The notes: generated by a model from the sequence alone, not told the origin. Shown: positions 24,931 to 35,500, counted from the first letter of the stretch. The stretch: DNA of 64,000 nt from Thiothrix lacustris DSM 21227 (GCF_000621325.1 NZ_JHYQ01000006.1:1-64000), one strand, 5' to 3'. Numbers and translations are program-made.

Positions 24931-26805
24931 CTACAACGACACCTGTGTGCCGATTTCCACTACCTGTTCCGGCGGCAAATTGAAGTAGCTAGCAGCACTT
25001 TCTGACTGGCGCATCATCCAGCCAAACAGTGCGCAACGCCAATAAGGCAACACACCCTCACAGCCCACTAGGGCAGTGCGTGCTACAAAAAAGGTGGTGC
25101 TATCAGTGGGCAATTCCAATTGGTAGTCGACAGTGCCGCGTAATGCTTTGGTTAAATCTGGGTCTTCGCGGAACCCAAAGCGCACCCCTACACTGTAGAT
25201 ACCCGGTGCAAGTCCCGTTACCCTCAGGCGATCTTCTTCCTCAACATAGGGTACTTCCTCATTGTCTACATGCAGGAATACGATTTGTTGGTGCATTACG
25301 CCGTAATGCTTGATGTTATAAAACAAGCGGCTAGGCACGAGGTTGGGGTTAGAGGCTAGATATACGGCAGTACCCGGTACACGGGGAATATCGCTATGCT
25401 GGTCAGTGATAAACTTGCGCATGGTGATATTGAGCTTGCGGCGGTGGTCTGCTACCAGTTGGCTTCCTTTTTTCCATGTCATTAGCAAGGTGAAAATGAC
25501 AATGCCCATGGTAATCGGTAGCCAGCCACCGTGCTCAATCTTGCTCAGGTTGGAAGCGAAGAACATGATTTCAAACAGGCTGCATACCAATACTGTGCCG
25601 ACAATCATGTGGCGAATGCGTTGATTGGGGCGGGCAAGTGCGACCAATATCACCATCAGGCTATTAATAACCATTGCTCCAGAAACCGCAACCCCATAAG
25701 CCGCAGCTAACGCGCTGGATGAACCAAAACTTAGTACCAGTAACAATACGCCCAACAACATCAGCCAGTTGACGCTGGCAATATAGATTTGCCCACTTTC
25801 CGAGTCAGAGGTGTGCTCTACCCGGATACGCGGTAGATAGCCCAGCCGGGTTGCCTGCCTAGTCAGGGAATACGCCCCGGAAATGGTGGCCTGGGACGCA
25901 ATCACCGTTGCCATCGTGGCCAATATCACTAAGGGGATTAGCAGGCCTTCCGGGGCGAGGAAATAGAATGGATTTTCGGTGGCTTCAGGGTGACGTATCA
26001 CCAAGGCACCTTGCCCGAAATAATTCAGCATCAAGGAAGGCCACACCAAGCCGTACCACGCCAAGCGGATCGGTCTTGCGCCAAAATGCCCCATATCGGT
26101 ATACATCGCTTCCCCACCGGTCAACGCGAGAAAGACGGCGGACAATAAAACGAACGCTGCTGCAGGGTGTTGCAGGGTAAAGGATAGCGCGAGCAACGGA
26201 TTCAACGCTTGCAGTACTTGTGGGGTTTTTATAATGCTGATCAGTCCCAGTATCGCCAGCGAGGCAAACCAGACAAGAGTGATTGGTCCGAACAGGCTGC
26301 CTACTTTTGCTGTCCCAAACCGCTGAATCATGAACAGGCTAATCAAAATACCTAAAGTAATGGGAATGATCAAATGTTCAAATTGTGGTGTTGCCACGCT
26401 GATGCCTTCCACGGCTGACAGCACTGAAATGGCTGGAGTAATGACTGCATCACCGTAGAACAATGCGGCGGCAAATACGCCTAGTATTGCGCCGATCTTC
26501 GACCACCTCGGCAGAGTGCGGCGTGTATGGCGGCGTGCTAGCGCAAGCAAGGCAAGCTCCCCGCCTTCGCCTTTGTTGTCAAAACGCAGCACCAGCCACA
26601 CGTATTTAACGGAAATGACCATTGTCACTGACCAAAAGATGGCAGATAGGATTGCTAATACATTTTCATGGGTTGGTGTAAGACCGTGAAGAAAGGCTTC
26701 CTTGAATGCATATAAGGGGCTAGTACCAATGTCGCCAAAGACAACACCTAACGCAGCAATCATTAATACGCCCAGCTTCTGCTTAGGGGCGTGTATTGTG
26801 CTCAT
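24931..26805 (-). CDS. kup: Potassium uptake protein Kup
   Basis: A 624-residue KUP/HAK/KT-family proton-potassium symporter with about twelve membrane helices in the first 430 residues and a C-terminal cytoplasmic domain. Hallmarks are GVVFGDIGTSPLYAFKEAF in helix 1, VFAAALFYGDAVITPAISVL and GGEAMYTDMGHFG. AAGGAG seven bases before ATG 26805 fixes the start; an upstream in-frame codon at 26835 lacks such a site. It belongs to a cluster of potassium transport genes. Confidence 0.95.
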   Translation of the reverse strand: MSTIHAPKQKLGVLMIAALGVVFGDIGTSPLYAFKEAFLHGLTPTHENVLAILSAIFWSVTMVISVKYVWLVLRFDNKGEGGELALLALARRHTRRTLPRWSKIGAILGVFAAALFYGDAVITPAISVLSAVEGISVATPQFEHLIIPITLGILISLFMIQRFGTAKVGSLFGPITLVWFASLAILGLISIIKTPQVLQALNPLLALSFTLQHPAAAFVLLSAVFLALTGGEAMYTDMGHFGARPIRLAWYGLVWPSLMLNYFGQGALVIRHPEATENPFYFLAPEGLLIPLVILATMATVIASQATISGAYSLTRQATRLGYLPRIRVEHTSDSESGQIYIASVNWLMLLGVLLLVLSFGSSSALAAAYGVAVSGAMVINSLMVILVALARPNQRIRHMIVGTVLVCSLFEIMFFASNLSKIEHGGWLPITMGIVIFTLLMTWKKGSQLVADHRRKLNITMRKFITDQHSDIPRVPGTAVYLASNPNLVPSRLFYNIKHYGVMHQQIVFLHVDNEEVPYVEEEDRLRVTGLAPGIYSVGVRFGFREDPDLTKALRGTVDYQLELPTDSTTFFVARTALVGCEGVLPYWRCALFGWMMRQSESAASYFNLPPEQVVEIGTQVSL

Positions 26806-26916
26806 ATCAAAACTCCTTCCTTGAAGCTTTAGCAAGCGATGCCATCTGATATAGCAACCGATGCAGGGGGTATGGTTGCGGATTCTGGCACGTCAGAGAT
26901 AAATATGATGTAGAAA

Positions 26917-28263
26917 TTAACCTAGATACACTTGGCTAGCTGGATAACGCACGCGTGGCGGCACTTGCATCGCGAGAAAAAATCCCAAGGTTAAGGGGCC
27001 GACTCGTCCTATAAACATCAGTAACATGATGATCGTGCGCCCCAGTTGATCGAGTTCCCCGGTAATGCCGCGTGATACGCCAACGGTTGCGAGTGCAGAG
27101 ACTGCCTCAAACAGTAAATTTAGAAACTCGCCATCGTGTGTCAACGTCAACAGGAATACGCCGAACATCACGGACAGCAGGGTGGTGACGACCAATGCCT
27201 GTACTTTTAGCACTTGTTCTAGACCGACGCTGCGTCCGAAAGCATGAATACGTTGCTGCCGCCGGAAAAACGCCAACGTTGCTAATAGTAGGATAATAAA
27301 TGTCGTCACTTTGATTCCGCCTGCCGTAGAGGTGCTGCCTCCGCCAATTAGCATCAAAGAAATAAACATCAGTGTGGTATTGTCATGCATTTCTGCTAAA
27401 TTAATACTGTTAAATCCCGCAGTACGGCTGATCACCGCTTGAAACCAGCTTGCCTGCCATTTGTCGAAAGCACTTGCCATTGACCCCAACGTCTTGGCGT
27501 TATCCCATTCCAGCACGGCAAACAGCACGGTTGACCCCACCAACAATACTGCTGTTCCCACCAGCATCAGCTTGGTATGCAAGGAAAACCGCCGCCATTG
27601 GCGTAACTGGAAAATATCCGCAATCACGCTATAACCCAGCCCGCCAATAATCACCAGCATAGGGATAGTGAAATTCACCAAGGGATTATTCGCCCAACGC
27701 ACCATGCTGTCCGGGAATAATGCAAACCCGGCGTTATTGAAAGCTGAAATACTGTGAAACAAGGCTTGCCATAAACCCGTTTGCCACCCGAACTCGGGAA
27801 CGGTCACGCAAGCCAGCAAGGCCGTACCACCCAGTTCGCACACTAACACCACCCACAAGATCACTTTCAGCAAACGTACCAGTTCCCTGACTGAAGTCTG
27901 GTTCAAATCTTCACGCAGGAACACATGGTGCGACATGCCAATCGGTAAACCCATGGCGGATAGTATCAATACCGCAAACACCATGATTCCTAACCCGCCC
28001 AACTGGATCAGGAGCAGGATGAAAGCCTGTCCGGTGGTGGTAAAAGCACTACCCGTATCCACGACGCCCAAGCCAGTTACCGTGACAGCGGACACGGCAG
28101 TAAACAGCGCATCCCCCCAGGCAATTCCGTGATGGGTTGAAACAGGCAATTCCAATGCCAACATCCCGATGACAATGAGTATGGCATAGGACAAGGCCAG
28201 CAGAGCAGGAGGGGGCAAGTTGATAGTACGCCGAAAGGCAAGCGAACGGAGCCAGATAAACAT
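26917..28263 (-). CDS. ktrB: Trk/Ktr-type potassium transporter membrane subunit
   Basis: A 448-residue inner-membrane protein of the TrkH/KtrB family. Four pore loops are visible: AVTVTGLGVVDTG, SISAFNNAGFALF, RTAGFNSINL and ALATVGVSRGIT, each with the key glycine of the potassium filter. The length and the short partner gene upstream (a 220-residue single-RCK protein) fit the KtrAB type better than TrkHA. It lies 16 bp after ktrA and the two are probably co-transcribed. Confidence 0.92.
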   Translation of the reverse strand: MFIWLRSLAFRRTINLPPPALLALSYAILIVIGMLALELPVSTHHGIAWGDALFTAVSAVTVTGLGVVDTGSAFTTTGQAFILLLIQLGGLGIMVFAVLILSAMGLPIGMSHHVFLREDLNQTSVRELVRLLKVILWVVLVCELGGTALLACVTVPEFGWQTGLWQALFHSISAFNNAGFALFPDSMVRWANNPLVNFTIPMLVIIGGLGYSVIADIFQLRQWRRFSLHTKLMLVGTAVLLVGSTVLFAVLEWDNAKTLGSMASAFDKWQASWFQAVISRTAGFNSINLAEMHDNTTLMFISLMLIGGGSTSTAGGIKVTTFIILLLATLAFFRRQQRIHAFGRSVGLEQVLKVQALVVTTLLSVMFGVFLLTLTHDGEFLNLLFEAVSALATVGVSRGITGELDQLGRTIIMLLMFIGRVGPLTLGFFLAMQVPPRVRYPASQVYLG

Positions 28264-28279
28264 GGGTTACTCCGCAGTA

Positions 28280-28942
28280 TTAAATACTGTCGCTGAATTT
28301 GCGTAAGGATGCACGGCGTCCCAGTAACAATAGCTTGTCATCTGGGTGTAACGAGGCATGGTCATTAGTGCAGTTTAGGAACTCACTGCCGCGCATGACG
28401 CCTAGACAACGTAATTCAAATTTCTCTTCCAATTTGAGGGAGTCAACTGTTTTTCCATCCAACCGCTCTGGTACGATCATATTCACTACATGGAAGCCAT
28501 TACCCAGACTGACATAATCGCGTACCAATGGGTTGTGTAGTACCTGTGCAATGTGTTGTCCCATTTCTTCTTCGGGGTGAACAATACGGTCAGCGCCTAA
28601 TTTGCTGAGGATTCGGTGATGGGTACGACTACTGGCTTTTACCCAGATGGTTTTTGCGCCCAGCAGCCGTGCGTTCATGGTGCAAAGGATACTAGCCTCA
28701 AGATCTTCACCCATAGCAATCAGCACGACATCATAGTGCCCGACACCCGCTTCACGCAGTGCCAATTCATCTCGCCCATCAATAATCATGGCTTCCGATA
28801 GAGTATCCGCCATCCGGCTGACTCGTTTTTCATCCATATCGATGCCAATAACGTGGTTGCCGAAACGTACCAATTCTGCCGCGACCGTGCTGCCGAAGGT
28901 ACCAAGGCCGATAACGACAAAACTTTTGTGCGGCTGAGCCAT
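28280..28942 (-). CDS. ktrA: KtrA/TrkA-type regulatory subunit (RCK)
   Basis: A 220-residue cytoplasmic RCK protein that binds nucleotide and gates the adjacent membrane subunit. The RCK_N domain has VIGLGTFGSTVAAELVRFG and IGIDMDEKRV, and the RCK_C domain occupies about 140-218. The second of two tandem ATGs (28942) is chosen because GGAG is six bases upstream; in-frame codons further upstream give an unlikely non-conserved extension. It is divergent from the next gene pair, which also concerns potassium. Confidence 0.92.
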   Translation of the reverse strand: MAQPHKSFVVIGLGTFGSTVAAELVRFGNHVIGIDMDEKRVSRMADTLSEAMIIDGRDELALREAGVGHYDVVLIAMGEDLEASILCTMNARLLGAKTIWVKASSRTHHRILSKLGADRIVHPEEEMGQHIAQVLHNPLVRDYVSLGNGFHVVNMIVPERLDGKTVDSLKLEEKFELRCLGVMRGSEFLNCTNDHASLHPDDKLLLLGRRASLRKFSDSI

Positions 28943-29079
28943 CATTTTCTCCGAAATGTTGCTGGAATAGTGTGTGGGTTCTTGATGACCGCTACTGTAT
29001 GTCAATTCCTGCCAAACAAGAAGTGGCAAGCTGTGTTATGTTTGCCGAAACAGGTTTGCAACTATTATCTGGAGTTTGC

Positions 29080-29463
29080 ATGAATTCAGAGAAGGTCATT
29101 TTTGGTTTTTTTATTGTCTTGGCGTTAACCCTCAATTTTGGGTTTTTCATCGGTGACATTGACAGCATGGCGCACCACAATGTTTACGAACTGTTTGCTG
29201 CTATCGTGGTCAGCCTGATTGCAACAGTGTTGAAATTCGGTGATCGAACCCACCTCGGTGCTATCTTTCTGGCGACCAGCTTGGTGGCTGATTTGCAGTT
29301 GATCGTTGCGGCCTTTATCTGGGGTTATGCGGCGCATGTGAGTGCGGCGGGGGTTGATGAGGAAGCCGCAGTTGCCATCGTGTCGTTTTCCGGCGGTGCG
29401 TTGCTGGCGAACATCATCTCGGTGGTATTGCTGGTGGCAGAAACCATGACGGTACGCCGCTAA
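29080..29463 (+). CDS. Small integral membrane protein (DUF6394-like)
   Basis: A 127-residue protein with three to four hydrophobic helices (MNSEKVIFGFFIVLALTLNF, VYELFAAIVVSLIATVL, AIFLATSLVADLQLIVAAFI, and a C-terminal one at about 100-120). I recall similar proteins, named DUF6394, beside potassium channel genes, but cannot confirm this here. GGAG seven bases before ATG 29080 fixes the start. The channel gene begins 15 bp downstream, so a role in potassium transport or channel assembly is inferred. Confidence 0.7.
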   Translation: MNSEKVIFGFFIVLALTLNFGFFIGDIDSMAHHNVYELFAAIVVSLIATVLKFGDRTHLGAIFLATSLVADLQLIVAAFIWGYAAHVSAAGVDEEAAVAIVSFSGGALLANIISVVLLVAETMTVRR

Positions 29464-29478
29464 CCGAAGGGGTGGCCT

Positions 29479-31167
29479 GTGCCTGATATTTTCTATGTGC
29501 TGTTGCGGCGAATGCGCACCCCGTTGGTGGTGCTGATCCTGATGTATGCGGTGTCGGTGTTGGGGTTTACCCTGATTCCGGGGATGGATGCAGAGGGTAA
29601 GCCGTGGCACATGTCGTTTTTTCACGCGTTGTATCTGGTGAGTTATACCGCCACGACCATCGGTTTTGGGGAAATCCCTTACGCCTTCACTGACGGCCAG
29701 CGCCTATGGATGATGTTCGTAGTGCATCTCACCGTGATTGGCTGGCTGTACAGCATTGGCTCGCTGCTGACCGTGTTGCAAGACCCTGCCTTCCGCAAAT
29801 TGCGTGTTGAATATGTGTTCCAGCGCAGTGTGAAACATTTGCGTACCCCGTTTTATCTGGTATGCGGTTACGGCGATACGGGCGGCATCCTGATCAAAGC
29901 ATTGGCTGATGAGGGTATCAAGGCGGTGGTGGTTGATAAGGATGAAAACCGTATCAATGAGCTGGAACTCAGCGATTACATCCGCCGCCCGCTGGGTCTG
30001 TTGGGGGATGCTGCCAAGCCTGCGGTGCTGGAAATGGCGGGCATCACCAACAGCTATTGCATTGGCGTAATAGCCCTGACCGATTCCGACCAGACCAATC
30101 TGATGGTGGCATTGACGGCGCACTTGCTTAACCCTGATTTGCGGGTGTTGGCGCGGGTGGAGTCGCCCGAGCTTGAGGCGAATATCCGTTCCTTTGGCAC
30201 AAACGAAGTTATTAATCCGTTTGAAACGTTTGCCGGGCGTTTGGCAATGGCCATCCATTCACCCGGCATGTATACGTTGTTTACCTGGATGACGGGTGTC
30301 CCGCATGAGCCCTTGCGTGAACCGCTGTTTCCGGGAAAAGGCTTGTGGATCGTTGCGGGTTACGGGCGTTTTGGCAAGGCATTGCACAGCAGGCTGCAAG
30401 GTGCTGGCATTCCTGTGCAAGTGATCGAGCCTGACCCACAACGTGCCCAAGCACCGCAGGGAACGCTGACCGGTTTGGGCACGGAAGCACCCACCTTGCT
30501 GCAAGCGGGCTTGCGTAAAGCGGTAGGTATCGTGGCAGGCACCAGTAACGATGCCGATAACCTTTCCATTCTGATGACGGCTAAGGAACTGAGGCCGGAT
30601 ATTTTCAGGGTAGCCCGCCAAAACCAGCGCGATAACGGCATTATTTTCGATAAGGCCGATTTCAACCTGATCATGAAGCGCGGTGATGTGATTGCCCATA
30701 AGATTTTTGCCCTGCTGCGTACCCCGCTGATCAGCGACTTTCTGGATGCTATCCGGGGGAATGATGATGACTGGGCAAACCTGCTGGTCAGCCGGATTCT
30801 GGGTGTTACCACTGATGAAGTACCGTACTTGTGGGAAATCAAGATCAATAAAGCCCGCACACCTGCTTTGTACAAAAGTTGTTTGATGCAAACCGTCACT
30901 TTGCACCATATCTTGTGTGATCCGCGCGAACGTGAACACTTGTTACCGGCCATTCCCTTGTTGCTCAAACGCAAGGGCAAGGTGACTGTGTTGCCAGAAA
31001 CGGATACGCATCTGGAAGTCAGTGACCGCGTATTGATGTGTGCTTCTTACCCCACCAGCCACGACATGCAATGGGCTACCCAAAATGAAAATGTCCTGCA
31101 CTATTTATTGACCGGGCAGGAAACGTCCGGTGGGGATCTTTGGCGGCGAATATTACAAAACCGTTAA
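29479..31167 (+). CDS. Potassium channel with two fused RCK (TrkA-like) modules
   Basis: A 562-residue protein with two membrane helices flanking a pore loop (about 16-100). The filter reads T59-T60-I61-G62-F63-G64-E65 in place of the usual TVGYG. RCK_N domains follow at about 122-240 (VCGYGDTGGILIKALADEG) and about 290-410 (VAGYGRFGKALHSRLQ), with a TrkA_C-like end. Such two-RCK channels are gated by ligand or ions. GTG start with GAAGGGG upstream. The TIGFGE filter still fits a potassium channel, but its selectivity should not be assumed. Confidence 0.88.
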   Translation: MPDIFYVLLRRMRTPLVVLILMYAVSVLGFTLIPGMDAEGKPWHMSFFHALYLVSYTATTIGFGEIPYAFTDGQRLWMMFVVHLTVIGWLYSIGSLLTVLQDPAFRKLRVEYVFQRSVKHLRTPFYLVCGYGDTGGILIKALADEGIKAVVVDKDENRINELELSDYIRRPLGLLGDAAKPAVLEMAGITNSYCIGVIALTDSDQTNLMVALTAHLLNPDLRVLARVESPELEANIRSFGTNEVINPFETFAGRLAMAIHSPGMYTLFTWMTGVPHEPLREPLFPGKGLWIVAGYGRFGKALHSRLQGAGIPVQVIEPDPQRAQAPQGTLTGLGTEAPTLLQAGLRKAVGIVAGTSNDADNLSILMTAKELRPDIFRVARQNQRDNGIIFDKADFNLIMKRGDVIAHKIFALLRTPLISDFLDAIRGNDDDWANLLVSRILGVTTDEVPYLWEIKINKARTPALYKSCLMQTVTLHHILCDPREREHLLPAIPLLLKRKGKVTVLPETDTHLEVSDRVLMCASYPTSHDMQWATQNENVLHYLLTGQETSGGDLWRRILQNR

Positions 31168-31276
31168 AATGAGCAAAATACAATCAATTTTGTCATCATG
31201 TTTGGGAACGGCTAATGTTAAGATTTTGTGACAGAAAAAATCATCCAATGTAACAAGATTATAAGGAAAACCAACA

Positions 31277-31771
31277 ATGGAACTAGAAGTCGTTAACGTT
31301 AAGTATGTAGGCCCTGCCACCGTCAAACGTTTAGCAGAGCACGGTATTACTAGTGTGCAACAATTAGCAGACATGTCAGTGGAAGCGCTCATTGCTTTGC
31401 CTGGTATTGGCGAAAATACAGCTCCGCTCATTATTGCTAGCGCTCAAGCAATGCTGGCTCAATCCCCACAAGACGATGCGATTGCCAACATTGTGTTAGA
31501 GGATGAAGTGATCACGCCGAATACCTTGTCTATGGATGGGGCGGCAATTGACGTGGAATTGGTGGCTGCCTTTGAGCGGAGTCTTTCAACGAGCATCTTA
31601 AAAAAGCAAGCCAGGCAGGAGAAAAAAGCTAAGAAGGCTGCGAAGCAAGCTCAAAAGGATTTAAAGAAAGCAACCAAGAAAGCAGCGAAAAAAGCCGAAA
31701 AAGTGGCTAAGAAAGATGAAAAAGCCGTGCGTAAGGCTAAAAAGCATGAGAAGAAAGCCAAGAAGAAATAA
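31277..31771 (+). CDS. Helix-hairpin-helix protein with a histone-H1-like Lys/Ala-rich tail
   Basis: A 164-residue protein in three parts. Residues 1-58 form a helix-hairpin-helix unit (YVGPATVKRLAEHGITSVQQ and ALIALPGIGENTAPLIIAS), a fold that grips DNA without sequence preference. Residues 60-105 are an acidic linker. From about 109 to 164 it is almost only Lys, Ala, Glu and Gln (KKAKKAAKQAQKDLKKATKK repeated in style), like histone H1 or bacterial HctA/AlgP tails. Nucleoid binding is inferred. It stands alone with an AAGGA ribosome site. Confidence 0.75.
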   Translation: MELEVVNVKYVGPATVKRLAEHGITSVQQLADMSVEALIALPGIGENTAPLIIASAQAMLAQSPQDDAIANIVLEDEVITPNTLSMDGAAIDVELVAAFERSLSTSILKKQARQEKKAKKAAKQAQKDLKKATKKAAKKAEKVAKKDEKAVRKAKKHEKKAKKK

Positions 31772-31792
31772 TTGAAGGTTTCCCTCTTCCTT

Positions 31793-31816
31793 CCTCCCCT
31801 GTCAGTGGGGAGGTTT
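31793..31816 (+). terminator. Probable terminator after the helix-hairpin-helix gene
   Basis: CCTCCCC (31793-31799) pairs with GGGGAGG (31807-31813) around a 7-nt loop, followed by only TTT. It lies between the convergent ends of this gene and zipA. The short T tract makes it a weak or Rho-assisted terminator. Confidence 0.45.
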
Positions 31817-31830
31817 AGGAGGGAGGCCGC

Positions 31831-32514
31831 CTATGCCGCTATTGCTAGCATATTTGCCCATGCGTCTGGGGTAATGGGTTGTTGATTATGGTCTTTCAGC
31901 GTGCCGTGAAGATCATCTGTCAGTCTTTCGGCTGTCAACAGGAAGTCGTTAATCGCTTCAGCATCATTAATCAAACTGGGCAAATTGAGGATCATTGATA
32001 AGCCGGGTGTGGTTTGATCGACGAGTTCATCAGGTACTAATGTCCACGGTTTTACACCATTGGCCACACTGAATAAGCTGGTTTCGCCTTGCTCACTGAG
32101 CACGAATCGATGAAAAATATCCATTTCACCAAAGCTCAATCCTGCATTGTCGAGTGCTCGTAAGACTTCAGTGCCAGCAAAGCCAGCATCAATATCGGCT
32201 GCAATAAATAAAACTAACTGCGGCGGAAGGGTGACAGCCTTTGTTCCTGAAGGGGAAGCAGCGGTTGATCTACCTGCAACATTAGACATCATCACATCGG
32301 ACATATCACGGGCATTTGCGGATGGACGTTTGCCGTCGCGTGCGGGTACGTCATCGCATACGCTAGAGAGTTCATTGCCATCGGCATCACGTAATATGGG
32401 AACGTTTTCGTCACGTTTTTGAGGAGATTGGCGGCGTGAGATGCGACTGATGACGTAAATACCCACCAGAGCCGCTAGCCCTAACACCATGATAATCAGG
32501 CTTACCAGTTCCAT
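31831..32514 (-). CDS. zipA: Cell division protein ZipA
   Basis: A 227-residue protein with an N-terminal membrane anchor (LVSLIIMVLGLAALVGIYVI), a short variable linker (about 30-95) and a C-terminal ZipA domain (about 95-225; LVLFIAADIDAGFAGTEVLR, MDIFHRFV, PGLSMILNLPSL). The C-terminal domain binds the FtsZ tail and tethers the Z-ring to the membrane. The linker is much shorter than in E. coli. It follows smc by 33 bp on the same strand, an arrangement known from pseudomonads. Confidence 0.88.
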   Translation of the reverse strand: MELVSLIIMVLGLAALVGIYVISRISRRQSPQKRDENVPILRDADGNELSSVCDDVPARDGKRPSANARDMSDVMMSNVAGRSTAASPSGTKAVTLPPQLVLFIAADIDAGFAGTEVLRALDNAGLSFGEMDIFHRFVLSEQGETSLFSVANGVKPWTLVPDELVDQTTPGLSMILNLPSLINDAEAINDFLLTAERLTDDLHGTLKDHNQQPITPDAWANMLAIAA

Positions 32515-32547
32515 TTAAGATCCTTTAATCCTTGTTTGTTGTCGTCT

Positions 32548-35500
32548 TCAGCCATTTGCTAGTTTGACCGCTTCGGCCATATCAACTGCTACCAAGCGCG
32601 AGACACCCGCTTCACGCATGGTAACACCGATAAGGTTTTCGGCAAGTTCCATGGTGGTTTTATTGTGGGTGATGAAAATAAATTGTACCTGTTCTGACAT
32701 ATGCCGCACCAGTTCACAGAATCGCCCGACGTTAGCTTCATCGAGTGGCGCATCCACTTCGTCCAGCATACAAAAGGGTGCGGGGTTCAACTCGAAAATA
32801 GCGAACACCAAGGCTACTGCTGTTAAGGCTTTTTCGCCACCCGACATTAGGTAAATGGTCGAAAGTCGCTTACCGGGCGGACGCGCCATGATGGCAACAC
32901 CCGTGGTCAGCAGATCATCGCCGGTCATTTCCAGATAGCATTCGCCGCCACCAAACAGGCGTGGGAACATCTCTTGCAGGCAGCTATTTACCTTGTCGAA
33001 GGTTTCCTTGAAGCGGGCGCGGGTTTCGCGGTCAATCTTGCGGATGGCATTATCCAGCGTTTCCAGCGCGGCGACCAGATCGTCGTTTTGCTGATCCAGA
33101 TATTGCTTGCGTTCGCTTTGTTCGCGGAATTCGTCGATGGCGGCAAGGTTGATCGCGCCTAAACGCTGGATGCTGCGTTGTATGCTGTCCAGTTGTTGCA
33201 GGAAATGTTCCGGGCGGGCATCCGCTGGCAGGTTGGCTTGCAGGCTGGCGGCGTCGAATTCGGTTTTGGCAAATTGTTCAGCGATGGTTTGTTCGCGTAC
33301 TTGCACGGCTTGCCATTCGAGTTTGCGGTTTTCCTGCTCAGTGCGGGTTTGTTCGACAATGCGTTCGGCTTGCACCCGTGCGGTATCTTGCTGGCGGATG
33401 TCGGCTTCTAGCGCTTGCAAGGTTTGCCGGGCTTGAGTCAGACGCTGTTCAACTTCGGCGCGTTGCGTCAGCGCGGTATCGCGTTCAGCTTGCAGGTCGG
33501 CGGCAGGGTCGTCGTGTAAGTGCATTTGTTCCAGCAGGGTGTCGCGTTGCTGTTCCAGCAATTCGAGGCGGCTGGTGAAGCGTTCAAGCTGGCGTTGGCT
33601 GTTGTCGCGTTGAGTGCGGTTGGTTTCCAGATGCAGGCGGATGTCTTGGGCTTCGTCTTGTAGCTCGCGCAAGGTGCGCCGCGCATCATTGACGGCGTGT
33701 TGCAAGTGTTCGCGGCTGGCGGCGAGTCGATCACGTTCGGTTTGCACGGTTTCCAGCAAGGCTAGTGCGGCATTGCGTTGTTCGGTGGCTAGCAGGTGAT
33801 CTTCTTCTTGCTGCATCCGTTGCGCGTCGAGTTCGGCGCAGTCGGCGTCGATTTGCTGGCGGCGGCTGTGGAGCTGTTCGATGCGCTGTTGCAAGGCCAG
33901 CAAGCGGCTGCGCTGTTCGGATTCGGTGCGGTGCAGGCGGTTGGTGTCGGCTTGTGCCTGATCACGTTGCTGTTCGTGGCTGCGGATGCTGTCGCGCAAG
34001 CTGTCAGCGCGTTGTTGCCAGTCGGCAAGGCTGGTTTCTAGCGTTGCCAGTTGTTCGCGTAAGGATTCGATTTCTTGCTGGCGTTGCAGGATGCCGCTGT
34101 GTGCATCGGATTGGCGTGGGCTGCGTAACCAGTTGATGCCGAGCCACAGGCCGTCACGGGTGATGATGGATTCGTTGGGGGCTAGGCTGTGGCGTTGCGA
34201 TAGGGCTTCTGGCAGGGTTTCGGCACAGCGGATACCCGCAAATAAGGTGCTGGCATGTGTGGGGTGTTGGATTTTGCTGGCCAGCATTGTCGGACTGGTG
34301 TCCGGCCTACTGGCGTGGTTTTCTAGCAAACTGATGCCAGAGGCTGGAAAGTCGTTAATAATTGGTAGGGAATCCAGGCAAATAGTATCTAAACCTTCGC
34401 CCAATACGGTTTCAACTGCTGTTTCCCAACCACTCGCGACGCGTAATTGTTCGGCGATGCGCGGGGCTTTGTCCAAGCCTTTGGCGGTGAGCCATTGCTG
34501 GCGGGCTTTGTCGGTTTTGTCCAGCCCGGCTTGCTGCAAGGTTTCCAGCGAGGCCAGCCGCCCTTGTAGGGCTTGGCGTTGTGAGCGTGCTTGATCCAGT
34601 TGCGCTTGCACGTCGCGGTGGGCTTGCTGTTGTTCGTTGAGGGTGGCGCTGAGGTCGGCAAGCTGTTCGGTGGCGAGCAGGTGGGCTTCGGCGGCTTCTT
34701 GCTGTTGTGCTTCGAGCAGTTGCAGGTCGTCAAGGAAGCGGGTGGTGGACAGGCTGCCGGTTTCTTGTTGCAGGCGCTCAAAACGCTGGTTGGTTTGGCT
34801 CAGTTGGCGTTCGAGCTGTTCCATGCGGGCTTTTTCGACTTGCGCGTGCCGGGTGGGTTCGGCAATGCGTTGCTGGATGCTGTGCCAGTGTTCTTGCCAG
34901 TCGTTGAGCTGGTCTTCGGCATCTTGTTGGTGGGCTTCTGCCATTTCAAGCTGTTCGCCGAGGGCTTCTTCGCGGGGTTCGAGGTCGGCAAGGGCTTGTT
35001 CGCACGCGCTGAGTTTGTCGCGGTCTTCGCTGGCGTGGCGCTGGGTTTCTTCGATGCTTTGTTCGGCACTGCGCAAGGCATCTTGCTGGCGGCGTTGGAT
35101 GTCGCGCTGGTGCTGGATGCTTTGTTCGATGCGGGCAATGTCTGCCCCGGCTTGGTAATACTCGCCTTGTACCGTGTTGAGGGTTTCGTTGGCATCGCTG
35201 TGCTGGTTGCGAAGTGCTTCGATGCTGGCTTCGAGGTGGCGGACTTGGGCTATCTGTTCCTGATAATCGGTGGAACGTTGGCTAAGGTCGCGCAGGCGCT
35301 GTTCGCCGTCGGCTTTGAGTGCCGCCCATTGCAGCACGAGTACGCTGGCTTCGAGGTGGCGTTCTTCTTCGCGTAATTCGCGGAAACGTTGCGCGGCTTT
35401 GGCTTGTTTGTCGAGGCGTTCGAGTTGCTTTTCGAGTTCGTCGCGCAAGTCCGTGAGGCGTTCGAGGTTTTCGCGGGTATGCGCCATGCGGGTTTCGGTT

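Noticed and set aside
34591-35376. 261-residue plus-strand frame (and overlapping ones at 34637-35158 and 33796-34136) opposite smc
   Set aside because: The strongly biased Gln/Glu/Leu codons of the SMC coiled coil leave the complementary strand free of stops. The translations are low-complexity and have no motif.
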